From assembly GCA_001692895.1 (NCBI GenBank), contig KV748190.1:645645-709644 (forward strand): a stretch of 64,000 nt of DNA. Reading direction: 5' to 3'. The position numbers and the translations under genes are program-made. Source of the stretch: Cenococcum geophilum 1.58. Its lineage: Eukaryota; Ascomycota; Dothideomycetes; Gloniales; Gloniaceae. Below, one piece after another: positions 38,086 to 50,373 of the stretch; positions within the stretch are counted from its first letter, which is position 1; the number at the start of each line of letters is the position of its first letter. The notes below the pieces were generated by a model, which searched no databases, was not told the DNA's origin, and saw only the letters and a list, made by a program, of their open reading frames with translations.

Positions 38086-39504
38086 TGCTAACTTTCACTC
38101 ATATATCTCAGCGATATCAATGATTATAACATATGAAAGAGCCTGGAATTGCCCCGGAAGTAGTCGGTACCTTTGCATGTGTCAAATTATTCTCGATAGG
38201 TAGCTAGTTCGACGCCAAAAGCCTTTCATCTGCAAGCCCAAGGAGACTCTTCTCATCGAAGTCTGGCCATGATCACGGCCAAGGACCAGGTAACGCTTGG
38301 GTATTGACTATGCACCGATAAGGCAATCACCCGTACACAAGACGCCTCGCGCAAAGTGATGGCGCAAGGCTGAGACAATATGAGAACCTATCGAGCACCT
38401 CATCGCTACTAATTACTGCGCGATTATGTTCTTGCGTAAATCAAATGTAAAGTTACCGCGCCTCAGCGGCAAGGCCCATACTGTATCTGCGCAATTTTAG
38501 CATAGATGGTGTTATCCTGGTCGCGTGCAGCAAGTCGCTATGGCAAAAACCACAATCGCCAGTGAAGTTCACGTCAACACTACTTTGAGGCGATTAGCTT
38601 GCGTTTGAGAAATTCGTGAACTTGGTTAGGTAGTTGTTATTATTAATGAATTCTCTTCAGTGCGACGCCAGCGATCTGGCATATGCCACCTGCCCCTAAT
38701 CACGGGAGCCATCTTTATCCAATAAGCCCCGGCGTTTGTGGCTTGTGCCAAGGCCCACCCAAAGCCCTAGAATGCTCCTCCATGTCAACTGCAACTGTAA
38801 TCACAACCATTCTGTCAACACGGCTCGAGAAGTAACACCCCATGAGACTATAACCAGGAGACACTCCAAACGCTGGACAGCCGCACATGTCCACGAATCT
38901 AACCTAATATTAGCACAGGGGAAGTTGCACTCTTGGCTCAATTGCCCTTCCTAGTGCTCATTTTTCAGACCTTGCGATTTCCCTAAGGATCCCGACGCTA
39001 TGTTTCCTAAATTAATTCCACCGTCTAAGCATGGCAAACTTCTTGGAAGGAACACGACTGGATTAGGCCGTATCTTGCCTTTCTGTGCCTCCCAATTGAT
39101 ATCGACATGTTGCGTGTCCTAAGCGCCTTCATATTGGCATCGCATCAGGCCCCCCTCCATCAAAAATAAATACCAAATACGGTTCTAGCCAGCCGAGGCC
39201 ACTCTAGGGCGCTCCGCCCACCCAAATGTGGGATTCTCAGCTCGCGGCAATACAGCAGATGCTGGTCAGGAGAGGTAGGTGCTGTCTTTTCAGGGGAACT
39301 TCAGCCTCGAAGCGCTTTCCAAAGCGGATATAAAGGTCGCCTATGGCCACCAATTATTTTCCTAGAAATCAACTGAGTCTTGGAATCATTCGCTTTATCA
39401 ATCCACTCTTTTCTCTACAGTTTCATCTGAATGGTACGCTCTTTATAAACATACACACCCAGGAGATCACTAAAAAATACTGTAGGCGTACCCTCCCCCA
39501 AAGC
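38086..39504. other. Intergenic region between divergent genes, promoters
   Basis: 1.4 kb of unique-looking sequence between the minus-strand CorA-like gene and the plus-strand HET-like gene. The open frame 38736-38954 is not convincing. A GC-rich patch is at about 39195-39225, and a TATA-like box lies at 39329-39335. Confidence 0.5.
39329..39335 (+). promoter_or_regulatory. Possible TATA box of the split HET-like gene
   Basis: TATAAAG lies ~175 bases before the first candidate ATG (39505) and follows a GC-rich patch. It is a position-based guess. Confidence 0.3.
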
Positions 39505-40537
39505 ATGGTGGTGGAATGGATCCCAATTATACATCCCCCCAGCACAACCCTGTAAGCATTCAGGGCTTTTGAGAGCATGCAAGTTTTCGTTGTGGACTAA
39601 GACTGATTGAATTTTGTAGAGTCACGAACCACATTGCGGAGGTGGTGGCTTTGATCCATCTCAATCGTATACTGGCGAATATTCGACGGGTCCACAGTAC
39701 CATCAATACCCAGCGTATCCCCAGCAGACTGCTCCAACACAATACTTTCACCCGGGATATCAACAACCTGTGAGTGCTCTCATACCCCCTCCTAAGCAAG
39801 CATTGACGTTTTCGGGCAGATAAATCAACTACCAGGTCATACGGGCATTCCACCTAGCCCACATCAACAGAGCGGAAGCCAACCCGGCATCGTAAGGCAA
39901 ATATTGCGTATATTTTGCCATTGAGCAGGTTGGGAATGGAAACTGAAAGATCTGTACGCGAGGTTTCTGGGTCTGCAAATGGGTTCGGCTATGCTGAATA
40001 CCGCGGCAATTTTCCTGTACATACGACAGCTGACGTGGACGAGTATAACGGCAAGACTACTGTACGTGGAACAAGCGTCCATTTATGTTAGGGCTGCAAT
40101 TTATATCAATCTAACCGTATCTGAAGCGTCCTGGGCCCACTAGTCTGAAGGGGTACCGGCATATCTTCGAACCTTATACTGTTTTCCGTTGGGAGTTTCC
40201 AAACTTTTATCGTAAAGCCGGATACAGCTACGAGTCCTTGGAAAAATACCGCCACAGTGATGTATTTGGAAGGGAGTATGTAGGTGATTACGATGATCGA
40301 TACCTTAGTCCGTGGGACGGGAAGATCAAAAGGCTGGTCGTGCAATCGGCTGACGATATCTACGACAATTATGAAAATGGCACTTGGCGTCGGACCTTTA
40401 TCCGCAACATTAGCCCCTTCTATTTACGACTGGCGAATTGGCCGTTGAATCACGTTGACTATACTAGGAATGGTGGCCCTACTGGCGAGGATTGGCCTAT
40501 GATTGTTTTCAAGTGGGCTGTCGCTTCAATTGCTATC
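39505..40537 (+). pseudogene. 5' part of large HET-like membrane protein gene, cut by Copia F
   Basis: Coding sense can be followed in pieces. A Pro/Gln/Tyr-rich N-terminal part (GGGGFDPSQSYTGEYSTGP, about 39638-39770) ends at a GTGAGT donor. A hydrophobic segment (GSAMLNTAAIFLYIRQ, about 39945-40130) follows. Then a frame starting near 40143 (LKGYRHIFEPYTVFRWEF) runs through YLSPWDGKIKRLVV and RRTFIRNISPFYLRLANWP to the insertion at 40538. A one-base shift near 40141 separates the last two. The initiating ATG is uncertain. A likely first intron is 39552-39619. The reading continues in frame at 45893 beyond element F: FKWAVASIAI joins TFVVRESRLALENL. Function unknown. Confidence 0.6.
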
Positions 40538-40799
40538 TGTTGAACGGACGATCAGGAATAAGAACTCTGTTTTATTAAAGAGGGCTCTAGAAGCTCTCTT
40601 ATATACATTAGGTAGGTCCCAAATATAATGACGACGACGTCGTTATATAGTAGGTCATAGTTAAGAGAAACAGGTAATGAGACGTTTAATAAGACATACG
40701 AGCTTAAGATACGAGACAACTGAGACATAGTTTGTATAGACGATCTAGGTTGTTAGATAGTATTACGATGGTAGTAAGGAACTTTAATTTAGGTTGACA
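40538..40799 (-). repeat. 3' LTR of Copia F (262 bp)
   Basis: Plus-strand ends are TGTTGAACGGACG and GGTTGACA. It contains the near-palindrome AATGACGACGACGTCGTTAT. The last codons of the upstream gene fragment run into it. Confidence 0.9.
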
Positions 40800-43700
40800 C
40801 ACCCCCCTAGCTGCATAGAGCCTTCTGGGCTGCTGTAGAAAATACTAAAAAGTTATAATAGCAATTTGGTGTTAAGTTAAAGGAAATCCTCTATATATTT
40901 ACCTTGCCTAAATATCATTTAAATTAAATTAAATTAGATCCTTAATATTAATGAGGTTTAATTACTGAATAAACGTCTTATACTTTTAACAAGGTAGAGC
41001 CTTTATTAGGCCATCTGCTATTATGTCCGTAGTAGGCACCTATTTAATATTAATACTTTCTTTATAAACTTCCTGGCGGAGCTAGTAGTGATAGATATTA
41101 ATATATTAAAGCTTAGTGTTAAGCTCCGCGTTACTTTTAGTAAGTAGTTAAATTATCTATAGGTTATCGCAATATATCGTTTATTTCTTATTAGGGTTAA
41201 ATCCGATTTTTTTAAAGAATTGCTGCCACTAAATTAACTTGGTAGCTGTATGTGATAGGGCTAAAAGCTCTACTTTTATACTTAATTTTATTACTAACTT
41301 CTACTTTATAGATTACTAGTTAATTGGCCCTCTAAATAAGGTAAATAGATAACCTTCTGTACTCTTTCTGCTTACTAGGTTGTTGCTAAATAATATATTA
41401 CTAGCCCTTATAAAGATCTGGTTTATTATATTCTCCTTTAAGTACTTAATTATAAGAGTCTTGGTTTAATTAAGGTAGGTAATTACCCTTATAGTAGCTG
41501 CGTCGTGAATTAGTAATGGATTTTATGAGAATTCTAATAGCTTGCTTGCTATTCTTGCTATATTTAGATAAGTGATATTAGCTATATAGAGTATAGATCC
41601 GACTTTCCTCTAATAGGCGTAGGTATTCTGCTTAGAGGCTTACTCTAGATTAAGCTTAAGTTCCTTAATACCTATTAGTGTATATATCTTGTAATAATCT
41701 TTAACTTTAAAGCTTATCGCAATTTTATTAATATAGGAATCCTAGCTAAGCTAGAGCTTCCTATTCTTTCTATTGCGGATAATTTAAATTTTTAAGAACT
41801 AGGTAAGGTTACCTAGGTCCTTTATCTCGTACTTTCTTATAAGGTGCTCCTTAAAGGTTTAAAGCTTAAGTAGGTTTTTCTTCCTAAATATAGCTGTAAT
41901 ATTATTAACGTAGAAGAAGACTATTAGCTAATCGTTATAATATAGGTAAGGCTTCTCCACCACTAGCTTTAAGCTTTCCTTTTTTAGCGTTATTATTAAG
42001 TTACCGTACTATAGTAGAGGTAATCGCCTTAATCCGTAAAGGGCTCTTTAAAGAAGTAGGCACTTACCCTTAATTAGAAATCTATCTAAATACTTAATAT
42101 ATACGACCTTATTAATTACGCTATTTGTAAATATATTAACAGCATTGCCTTGCTAGCAGTCTAGGTTAAATATTACGATAATAGCCATTAAGGCTCTAAA
42201 TGATCTTACTGCCAAAGTTATAGTATAGGTGTCCTTATAAACTAACTCTTATAAATTACCTTATGCATAAAGATAAGCTTTAAACCTTATTAGATATCTA
42301 TTAATATTAGTCTTATATATAAATACCCAGATAATAGGCACTATTTTAGTATAGATTATCTTATTAACAACTTAAAACGTTCCTTAATTTTAAAGGTCTA
42401 TATATTCCTTTTAGGCAGTAGCCGCGAACTCTTCCTTATATTAATATCTTTAAAGCTCCTTCTAATTCCTAGGCGGTGGTAGGAGCTAATTATAGTGTAG
42501 CTTTTTGTGAAATATAAGCCCTATATTAAAGGCTAATCTTTAAGCTAGAAGGCTCTAGTTGGTAACGTTAGTAAGAAAGCCTATATAGATCTTTAATTAT
42601 CCTTTAAGTCTCTTTCCTTTAACTATATTTTACTCTCCTATATTGCTATTAATCTTCTTCTTTAGCTTAGCTTTATTGGTTAGAACTAGGATATAGTACG
42701 GCTTCTTTACTAAGGTATTTAAGGACGGTAGTAGAGGCTCTAGTAAGTTAGGTTTTAGTATCTTATTTAGAGTAAAAAGCCCTAGAGCTAAGTTATCTTT
42801 AGAGCTTAAATCTTATTACTTACTACTCTTAATATTAGGCTCTTCCTTATTTCCACCAGATTCCACCTATTATCTCCCTTTAGTATTAACTTAAATCTTA
42901 TCTTAAGTCTTATTACTTTTATTAGATAACAATTCCAATTTATTTTAGAGATCCTATATTTAATAGACATTAATAACTTCTAATATTTGGTTAGTTCTAA
43001 CTTAGAGTACATCCGCTAGATTTAGCTGTAAGTTATTATAAAGTAACTACTTATTAAACTTTACGTCTCTAGTTCTTATAACCTTTTTTTAACTAGAAAT
43101 ATAGATTTGGAATATATTCATTAAATTATATCCTACCAGATATCCTATATAGGCCCTTAGCGCGAGCTTGTTTAGGCATAGAATATTATACTTAAGAGGG
43201 TAGGCCCTATAGCCGTAGACTCGTAAATAGCCTATATTTGGTTTTAGTGGTAATATACCTATAGCTAACTAGATTCTCTTAAACGGTATCTTTTACCTAA
43301 GTCTTCTACTGGGCGTTTGATTGAGTAGATAGGTAGCTACTTTATAAACTTTAGAATATAGCTCCTTTAGTAAATAAGCCTTAATTCTTATACACCGAGC
43401 CTTCTATATAATCACCCCCTTAAATCATTCCGCTGGACCGTTTTATAATTAAGTATTAGGTGCTAATCTTTTAATACTAATTCCTTATTTAGCTACCCAT
43501 TCCTTAAATTCGCCTATAAGAGATATCTCTCTATTTATATAGATAATAGCTACCTTAAAGCCATATCGTCATTTAATAATATTGCAATATTTAATAATAA
43601 TTTAGGTAAGGGACGACTTCTTAGCCATCGTCTCTACCTTATTTATTCGCGTCGCGTTGTTAAGGAAGTATACCATATACTTATTGCTATTAAATGCAAC

Positions 43701-45630
43701 TATTCCAGGTATTAAATTAAGGTAGATTCTATAGAAAGGAACTAGCGACTAAGTTAGAGGTCTTCTAAATACTACCTTATAAGCTTTACTTACTCTATAA
43801 AATTTACATTCTACTATTATTAGGCCTTTTATAATCGCGCCTGTTACTAACTAAGGTAGTTACTTAATCGCGTCTTTTCCTATATAGCCTATTTACTAGT
43901 GCTATATATAGCCTTCTGCCTAATTTAGCAGAGGCTTTAATAAATGCTTTATTAGCTTTAATTAAGTCGCAAATAAAGCCTTAAATAAGTTACTTTTTGG
44001 CTTATTATATTCAATAGTGTTTTAACTATAGTGGCGGCTATAATAGGCGTACGTCTTATCGTCGCTATAGAAGAGAGTATTCTCTTTATTATTTTAGTAG
44101 ACTCCCTTATTATTAAGCTTATTAAGATATACTAAGTTAGTATAAAAGCCTAGTATAAAGGCTACTCCTAAGAGCTGTATCTATCTCTTCCCTTTTAGGT
44201 TATTAATTATAACTATAGCTATACTATAGCCTACGATTTCTTCTATATGCGAGCCTATGTAGACGCGTTCTAATGTAGGCTTAATATCGCTAATAAACCT
44301 AGCTTTATCGTTAAAGACGTATAGGCTAGTTCCTAAGTTAAGAATTATACTATCGCGAAGCTTATAATTAGAAGTTATGTTATTAGATCCTATATAATAA
44401 ACTATAAAGTTTTTAGTAAGCCCTTATAAGTTCTGATTGTTGCCTTCCTTTAGCTTTTTATTAGCTTGATTATCCTTATTAGCTTAATTGTCCTTTTTAA
44501 TTTACTTAATATAAGCCTTAATTTCGGGCGTTGTATTAGTAATCTTCTTATCCACCTTCTTTTAAATTTCGTTACTTGGTTTAAACTATAATAGGCGAGG
44601 AATTAACTCTACGATGTACTAGCACTTATTAAAGTAGTAACGTTTTCCGTATAGGCACTCTAGCGGTGGTTGCCTCTCCTTCTTCTACTTATCTGCTAAT
44701 GGTTAAGGCTTTAATTTAGGCTTTAAATTTAGTAAGTTATCTTTAAAGGTGACTCCAAATAATCCTCTTTATGGGGTTTTACCCTTTTAGGCGAGGTCTG
44801 TATAACGGTGGTTTTAGTATATTTTAACTAGTTTAAAGAAAGTAGGAAGCGTCTTCTTCTCCCACTTACGTTTATTAAGCTTATTCTTCTAATATTCTAA
44901 CTAGCTTAGTATAATTAATTCAACTATATACGCGAAGTCTTTCACTAAATGATTACTATCTACCTTAGGTAGAGCTTACTCCTTACACTTAGTGTATACC
45001 TTCTCCTACTCTTATAACTAGATCTTAAAGTTCTAGTTCTAAGGCGCCTTCTTAAGCCTTATATATTAAGTGGCTATTTAAAGCTTTTAGGCGTGGTTAG
45101 TTAGAGCAATTCTCTTCTTAAGAGATACTAAGACGTTATAGGTGGTGGTGCATTTAAATGTATAGATAAGGTAGGTACGTGAGATAAAGCTTAGGATGTG
45201 GCTGCGTAATATATTAAGAGCTAATAACTGTTTTCTATATAGCTTTATATTATTTCTATGGTCGGCTTTAAGCGTACGGAGCTCCTCCTTCTTCTCCTTA
45301 TCTAGGTCCGCGAGCTTCGTCTTCCCCCAGCTATTGGCATCCTTAGGTGAGGTATGAATAGGTTCTTTAAGCTGTGGCAGATTGGTCTTAGGTGTTAATA
45401 GGTTAACATACTTCTAGAGACAATTGTTATTCGCTTTTAACTTAATAACCTTAATCCATTTATCCTAATTGTTTAGGCTTATAAGGATAACAGATAATAT
45501 AATAACGGGAGGGGTTTCTTATTAAGAAGTCATTGTAGGTAGTTGTCTACAATTAAGATAATAATTAAAATCAATGGGAATAAAGGCTTTGGAATTAAAG
45601 ATGATGCAGTAAACGGCCTAGGCTTATAAC

Positions 45631-45892
45631 TGTTAAATGGACGATCAGGAATAAGAACTCTGTTTTATTAAAGAGGGCTCTAGAAGCTCTCTTATATACA
45701 TCAGGTAGGTCCCAAATACAATGACGACGACGTCGTCATGTAGTAGGTNATAGTTAAGAGAAACAGGTAATGAGACGTTNGATGAGACATACGAGCTNAA
45801 GATACGAGACAACTGAGACATAGTTCGTATAGACGATCTAGGTCGTCAGACAGTATTACGATGGTAGTAAGGAACTTCGATTCAGGTCGACA
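45631..45892 (-). repeat. 5' LTR of Copia F (262 bp)
   Basis: Plus-strand ends are TGTTAAATGGACG and GGTCGACA, with three N bases between 45749 and 45798. It contains ACGACGACGTCGTCAT, which is less mutated than in the partner LTR. Confidence 0.9.
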
Positions 45893-48126
45893 CTATTACT
45901 TTCGTGGTGAGGGAATCTCGATTGGCTCTAGAAAATCTGTTGTCGTTGAAGAAAGACTAAACACACTGTAGATCGGCACCCCTACACCCGCTGAAGGCCA
46001 AACCAGGAACAACGGCAACTACGACGTATTCCCTTATCGGTACTGCGGCTACCCAAAAGTTGCTCGCAGCCCTCTGGAAAATGATTTTTCCACAAGTAGA
46101 CGCTTCGGAGCTGATATTAACCCTATTGCCGAACGTGTCCTCCGGCCCCGATATCTCTGCTTCTTGAGAGGGCATCCTCAGCCGGCGATGATCATGAACG
46201 TCGATGAGTGAGCCACTCAGTTTTACATTATATGGGGTTCTATGGTGATAAGGCTGCTGACTTAGCATAGGTGGATCACCCAATATAAGTCCGAGAAGAC
46301 GCTCGCCTACATATTTGTGGCGTACACGGCGGAGCAATTTAAAACCAGAGAAGATATGCTGGCTTTGCATCAGATTGCAGAAGCTGCAGCTCGTAATGCG
46401 GGTGTGCCAGCGTACTGGGTAGGGTGCAGCTGTATGCCTGAGCCGGAGAACATGGAAGAGGATGTAAATCCCCTGACTTGCTTGCCCTTATTTTACGAAG
46501 AATCTTGGCATAGTCTTAATTTGCTAACGCTATTAAAGGTCTACCGCATCGGCGACGTCATTCGGGGCGCTCACTCAATGATCATCGCTGTCGGCCGTCC
46601 GTCCAACGGATTGGGTGCTATTACTACTACCGATGAGATGCTACAGCAATGGGGCAAACGCGTCTGGACGTTCCCAGAAGTCCTCCTTAGCCCCGCAGGG
46701 AAAGATATTAAAGTCTACACACGAGGCACTGACCTAATGAGTCCGATACCGCTTGCTAAGAACCAGTTCGCCGCACGGGTTTGGAAAAATGATGCATTGA
46801 TTGCTCGACAGTTGGTCGATCACTACGAGGGTAGTCTCATACTCAATCGCCTTGAGCTAGTGACACTTGCCTTAGAATGCCTTCAAAAGCGAGAGACTAC
46901 CCAGTATTTTCCCGGCGACCACTCCTATGCCCTAATGGGCCTTCTACGTATCCGGCCTAAGGTCGATGGTACGGACAGCGCGTTCCAAGCATTTGCCCGG
47001 TAAGGTCACTCTTCGAAGCCACCTTTTCCATTCTGACTTGCCCTAAATCTCGTACTAACCACATACACAGCCTATCCCTCGCGAATGATAGCGACCAGCT
47101 TTTGGAACGACTCATCTGCGTGCTCCCCACCTCTCGCAGTCAGCCGTGGCATAGCATGGATGACGCGTACAAAGCCAAGCTATGGGACATTCTACCGCAG
47201 GACTGCAGCATCGCGGGCATCGGGCATGACGACACAATCATCCTCGACGGGTGCCGTGCGGCCAATGTGCGGTGGAAATCCTTTGCCCCCGTTGCCTACA
47301 ACCGCATTGACAGCTGGAAGCGCTTTTTCGCCAAGAAGTTCCTGCACACGGGCGGCTACGTCTTCTTTATCTCCTGTATACTGCTAAAAATCCCCGGCAA
47401 AACACTCATCGGCGCGATTCTGATGTTGTATTCCCTAGCGCTGATGGGGCTAAGTCCTTATCTGCTTAGAGTGCTCTATCTGGGCAAGTTTTGGGAAACG
47501 CAGGCGTGGTTTTTTGGCTTCGAGGGATATATGGATATCGAGACTATCGAGCGCCAGATTTTTGGCGGCAGACTGGGCAGAATGAACTGGACAGCATTTG
47601 GAAGTACTCTGAGCAGGCACCATAAGAATGAATACGGCGAGTGCGTCGCTGACGACCCGCTGGTGGATCCGGAGACGAGAGCACTGGTCGAGAGGGCAAA
47701 GTGGAGTGCACCGGGAGAGCAGAAGGTATTTCGCCGTATTATCCCTTAACCTATCCCGTTCCCAATATGTCCATTCTCTGCGTCGTGTTCGTCCTCGACT
47801 GGCGTAAGCAGTAACTGGCTAATGCATTCTAGGTCTTCACACTAGTCGACACGGCGACAATGACCGCCACCCTATTTACCGCTGCCCGCCCTCCCGTCGC
47901 CTTCTTGATCGCAGGCTCGGAAGGCGGCATGCAGCGCACCATCGGCTGCTCGTACGATTGGACCACCGCAACGCTATATCGCGAGACGGTGCTGAGGCTC
48001 GAAACGCCGGCTATAGAATTAATGAGCAGGGTTCCTAGAGTTAAGATTGGGTTTAAGCGGCCGATGCATCCGGTCCGGCCATTTGCACAGAGTAGAGTTG
48101 AGGCGAAGGGGTTTTCTGTGGTTTGA
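45893..48126 (+). pseudogene. 3' part of large HET-like membrane protein gene, downstream of Copia F
   Basis: Coding resumes directly after the LTR: TFV-VRESRLALENLLSLKKD, a TAA, then LHPLKAKPGTTATTTYSLIG and TLLPNVSSGPDIS up to 46153. After an unresolved stretch (intron and/or frameshift, 46154-46266), exons follow at 46267-46463, 46539-46999, 47071-47725 and 47833-48126. The introns are 46464-46538 (75 bp, in frame), 47000-47070 (CTAAC) and 47726-47832. Spliced, they give CSCMPEPENMEED-VYRIGD, RVWTFPEVLLSP (resembling the HET-domain WTxQE block) and a membrane pair (FFISCILLKIPG, LIGAILMLYSLALMGLSPYL). The end, MTATLFTAARPPVAFLIAGS, is a block I associate with fungal proteins of unknown function. 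A HET-like incompatibility role is only a suggestion. Confidence 0.7.
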
Positions 48127-49976
48127 GTTAGATTTTAGGAGGTTGGGGGGAGTTTAAGCTCGACGGTTGGTTTTGTGGAGTAATGGCTTCCGGTTTGTAA
48201 TGATGTTTGAGCTGCTTCAGGACGTACTTCTTTCACCTGCAGCGAACTATTTACTCTCTTTTCAAGGCCCTCACGACTGTCTCGCTTAGGCTTTCATGAA
48301 GGAGTCCTAATATTTCATTGGAAAGCAAATCTTCAATTGTAAATAGTGATGGCAATAACTATATAACTAATCAGCCCCATGATTCCGATTATTATATAGT
48401 TATATCTACGTAACATAATCAGCAGGTGCGATTATAATTAGGTTGGTTATCGGGCAAGCTGAGCAGGGTCACGGAAAAGTTGAACAGGGTCACCGATGGG
48501 GGTCGGCGAAAGCTGAACGGGGTTACCGATGGATAAAGTAGATCCTTAGCGGGTAACTTGTCTATAAGCTTAACTAACTTATTACTAAGGCCTAAGTTAG
48601 CTACTATCTTTATATCGCTAGTAAAGCCAGAAAATAATCCAGCTAGCGATTAAATTACTCTATTAAATATAACTACTGGGCTCGATGAAATCGGCCTCTG
48701 CACCTCCACGCGGTGGAGCCCGGGAACCTGGCAGCTACTATTGATGTTCCGGTTGGATCGTGTCAATAGACTACCAGAGCAAACGCAGAGACGTGTGTAC
48801 GGCTGCGCAGCGCCTGCGCAGCGACGTGGTGGTGGTGGTGTGAAAATTTTTCACTGGGGGGTGAGCCCCAGCAAAAAGTTTGAACACAGCTACTACGTCT
48901 ATTGTACACGTTCGGTCATTCGAATCGACAAGCAATCACCCCTCCGGCGTACCCCCTCCCTCCTACGAATACTACATACACCGCACAGCAACCACATATA
49001 TACGCAAATAATCCGCGCCCTAAGCGTAGCAGAAGCCCCCTATTTTAACATTACCTGGTAACCTAGGTATCTAGTTATAGGGACTGGTCACCCCTATTAA
49101 ATACTAGAGCGTCCTCCTACACCTTATAAATAGGTGTAAGGGCCTGGGGTTAGGACTTAGGGTAAAAGCGATACCAAGTCATATACACCCCGTTATAGAA
49201 ACCTTTTAATAAAGGAATGGATAAGAGACCTTAGTATATAGGCCCAGGCGGAGCGCAAGCGTTATTATTATTAGGAGATATTTATAGGAGACTTAGAAAA
49301 GGAGCTAGAGACAGGTATACGACTTTATACAGGCAATACACAGACGTGGCAAAAATGGTTCACATGGCAGACAAGGGCAAGACAGGCATTTTAGACACTC
49401 CCGCGCAAGGGGAGTCTCAAAGCAGTAACCTAATGGTGTTTTTTTCCTCCCGTTAACGTAGTACGGATGTTATCTGGAAGTATTACCTCTCACGTTTCCC
49501 TTGGAGGTTTTTGTTTACCTAAAAAATGGGTTTTCTCAGTGTAATATAAGCTTTTCCCATAGGAATTAGTCTGCGTGGACCCATTAGGGGGACCGGGTCG
49601 GACGGTAAATTGAATCTACTACTAAATATAACTACTAATTAGAACTTAATATAGTAATACTTAATATAGCTAAAGTAGAGGATACTCTATAGACAATTAT
49701 CTACTAGCTAAGTAACTAGGCAATAAGTTCCGTTAATATATCCCTATACTTTATACTAAGGCACTCCTTAGTAGCATAAGCGTACTCTTATAGCCTCTAA
49801 AAGGTTAACTGCTTTAAGTCCTAAAAAAGGCGCTCCTTTTATTAAGTAGTTAGAAACAGAATAGTATCTTTAAAAATATTACTAAGTTAATAAGGCGTTA
49901 CTAGCCGCTAGAGGACTATATAGAGGGCAGTAATTAGAGGCGTAAATTAGCAATTACTAAAGGTAATATCCTTAAG
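48127..49976. other. Intergenic with transposon relics
   Basis: After ~250 bases of normal sequence comes AT-rich material, a repeat cluster (48456-48533) and a GC-mixed stretch with a 106-codon frame (48741-49061) that does not look like a protein. Around 49160-49440 a frame with a few TAG stops reads YQVIYTPL, then GDIYRRLRKGARDRYTTLYR, then ILDTPAQGESQSSN. It is probably an old element ORF of unidentified type. From about 49600 the sequence is strongly RIP-like. Confidence 0.45.
48456..48533 (+). repeat. Three copies of a ~22-bp direct repeat
   Basis: AGCTGAGCAGGGTCACGGAA, AGTTGAACAGGGTCACCGAT and AGCTGAACGGGGTTACCGAT start at about 48457, 48478 and 48511. They differ mainly by transitions. 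No host element recognised. Confidence 0.55.
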
Positions 49977-50373
49977 TGTTAAACGTAAAATTAGGATAAG
50001 GACTCTGTCTATTAAAGAGGGCTCTAGAAGCTCTCTATAACGTGGGTGACAGGGTTTTGACGGTGTGATGAGTTTTGACGGTTTTAAGGTTTCCCATACA
50101 AACTTTGTCTGTGTCCTCTCGCTTAAAGTTTTGATGTTCAAAACCGTCAAAACCCATCACACCGTCAAAACCCTGTCACCCACGTTATACATCAGATAGG
50201 TGACAAATAGAATGACGACGACGTCATTCAGTAGGTCATAGTTAATGGAAATAGGTAATGAGACGTTCGATAAGACGTTCGATAAGACATTCGATGAGAT
50301 ATAGTTCGTATAGACGACCTAGGTCGTCAGACAGTAGTTCGATAGTGGTAGGGAAGTCCAATTAAGGTCGATA
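49977..50373 (-). repeat. Solo LTR of the Copia F family, carrying MITE-3
   Basis: It is homologous to the LTRs at 40538 and 45631 (AAAGAGGGCTCTAGAAGCTC, then ATGACGACGACGTCAT). Ends are TGTTAAACG and GGTCGATA. The 5-bp duplication ttaag sits on both sides (49972-49976, 50374-50378). With no internal part present, it is a solo LTR, formed by LTR-LTR recombination, about 249 bp without the MITE. Confidence 0.85.
50040..50185. mobile_element. MITE-3: 146 bp, ~46-bp terminal inverted repeats
   Basis: Starts ACGTGGGTGACAGGGTTTTG, and the right end is its exact inverse; the inverted repeats extend ~46 bp with one mismatch. Flanking TA dinucleotides (50038-50039, 50186-50187) fit a Tc1/mariner/pogo-type insertion. 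It lies inside the solo LTR, so it inserted after that LTR. The 67-codon minus-strand frame over it is an artefact. Unlike its surroundings it shows almost no RIP-type damage. Confidence 0.88.

Larger units (their letters stand above)
40538..45892 (-). mobile_element. Ty1/Copia element F inserted in the HET-like gene
   Basis: 5,355 bp with 262-bp LTRs. The flanking 5-mers are ctatc (40533-40537) and ctatt (45893-45897), a target duplication with one C-to-T change. On the minus strand the Copia order is visible. RNase H contains CDN, then VPTTDIIADGLIKALP (about 40990-41290). RT reads VFFYVNN where FYVDD is expected (about 41900-41925). The integrase core is at about 43480-43700, and gag lies toward 45600. 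RIP-type stops are everywhere, so the copy is dead. It is not closely related to Copia C. A run of G on the minus strand next to the 3' LTR (about 40800-40808) is the likely polypurine tract. Confidence 0.92.

Noticed and set aside
45957-46370. 137-codon minus-strand frame
   Set aside because: It is the antisense shadow of plus-strand exons of the HET-like gene, whose splice sites and conserved blocks are on the plus strand.
47742-47754. TATCCCTTAACC, resembling the end of the foldback/MITE-2 family
   Set aside because: No inverse partner GGGTTAAGGGA follows, the match stops after TTAACC, and the segment lies inside a probable intron (47726-47832) of the HET-like gene.
48741-49061. 106-codon plus-strand frame ahead of transposon debris
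   Set aside because: Composition and the absence of any motif suggest element leader sequence, not a gene.
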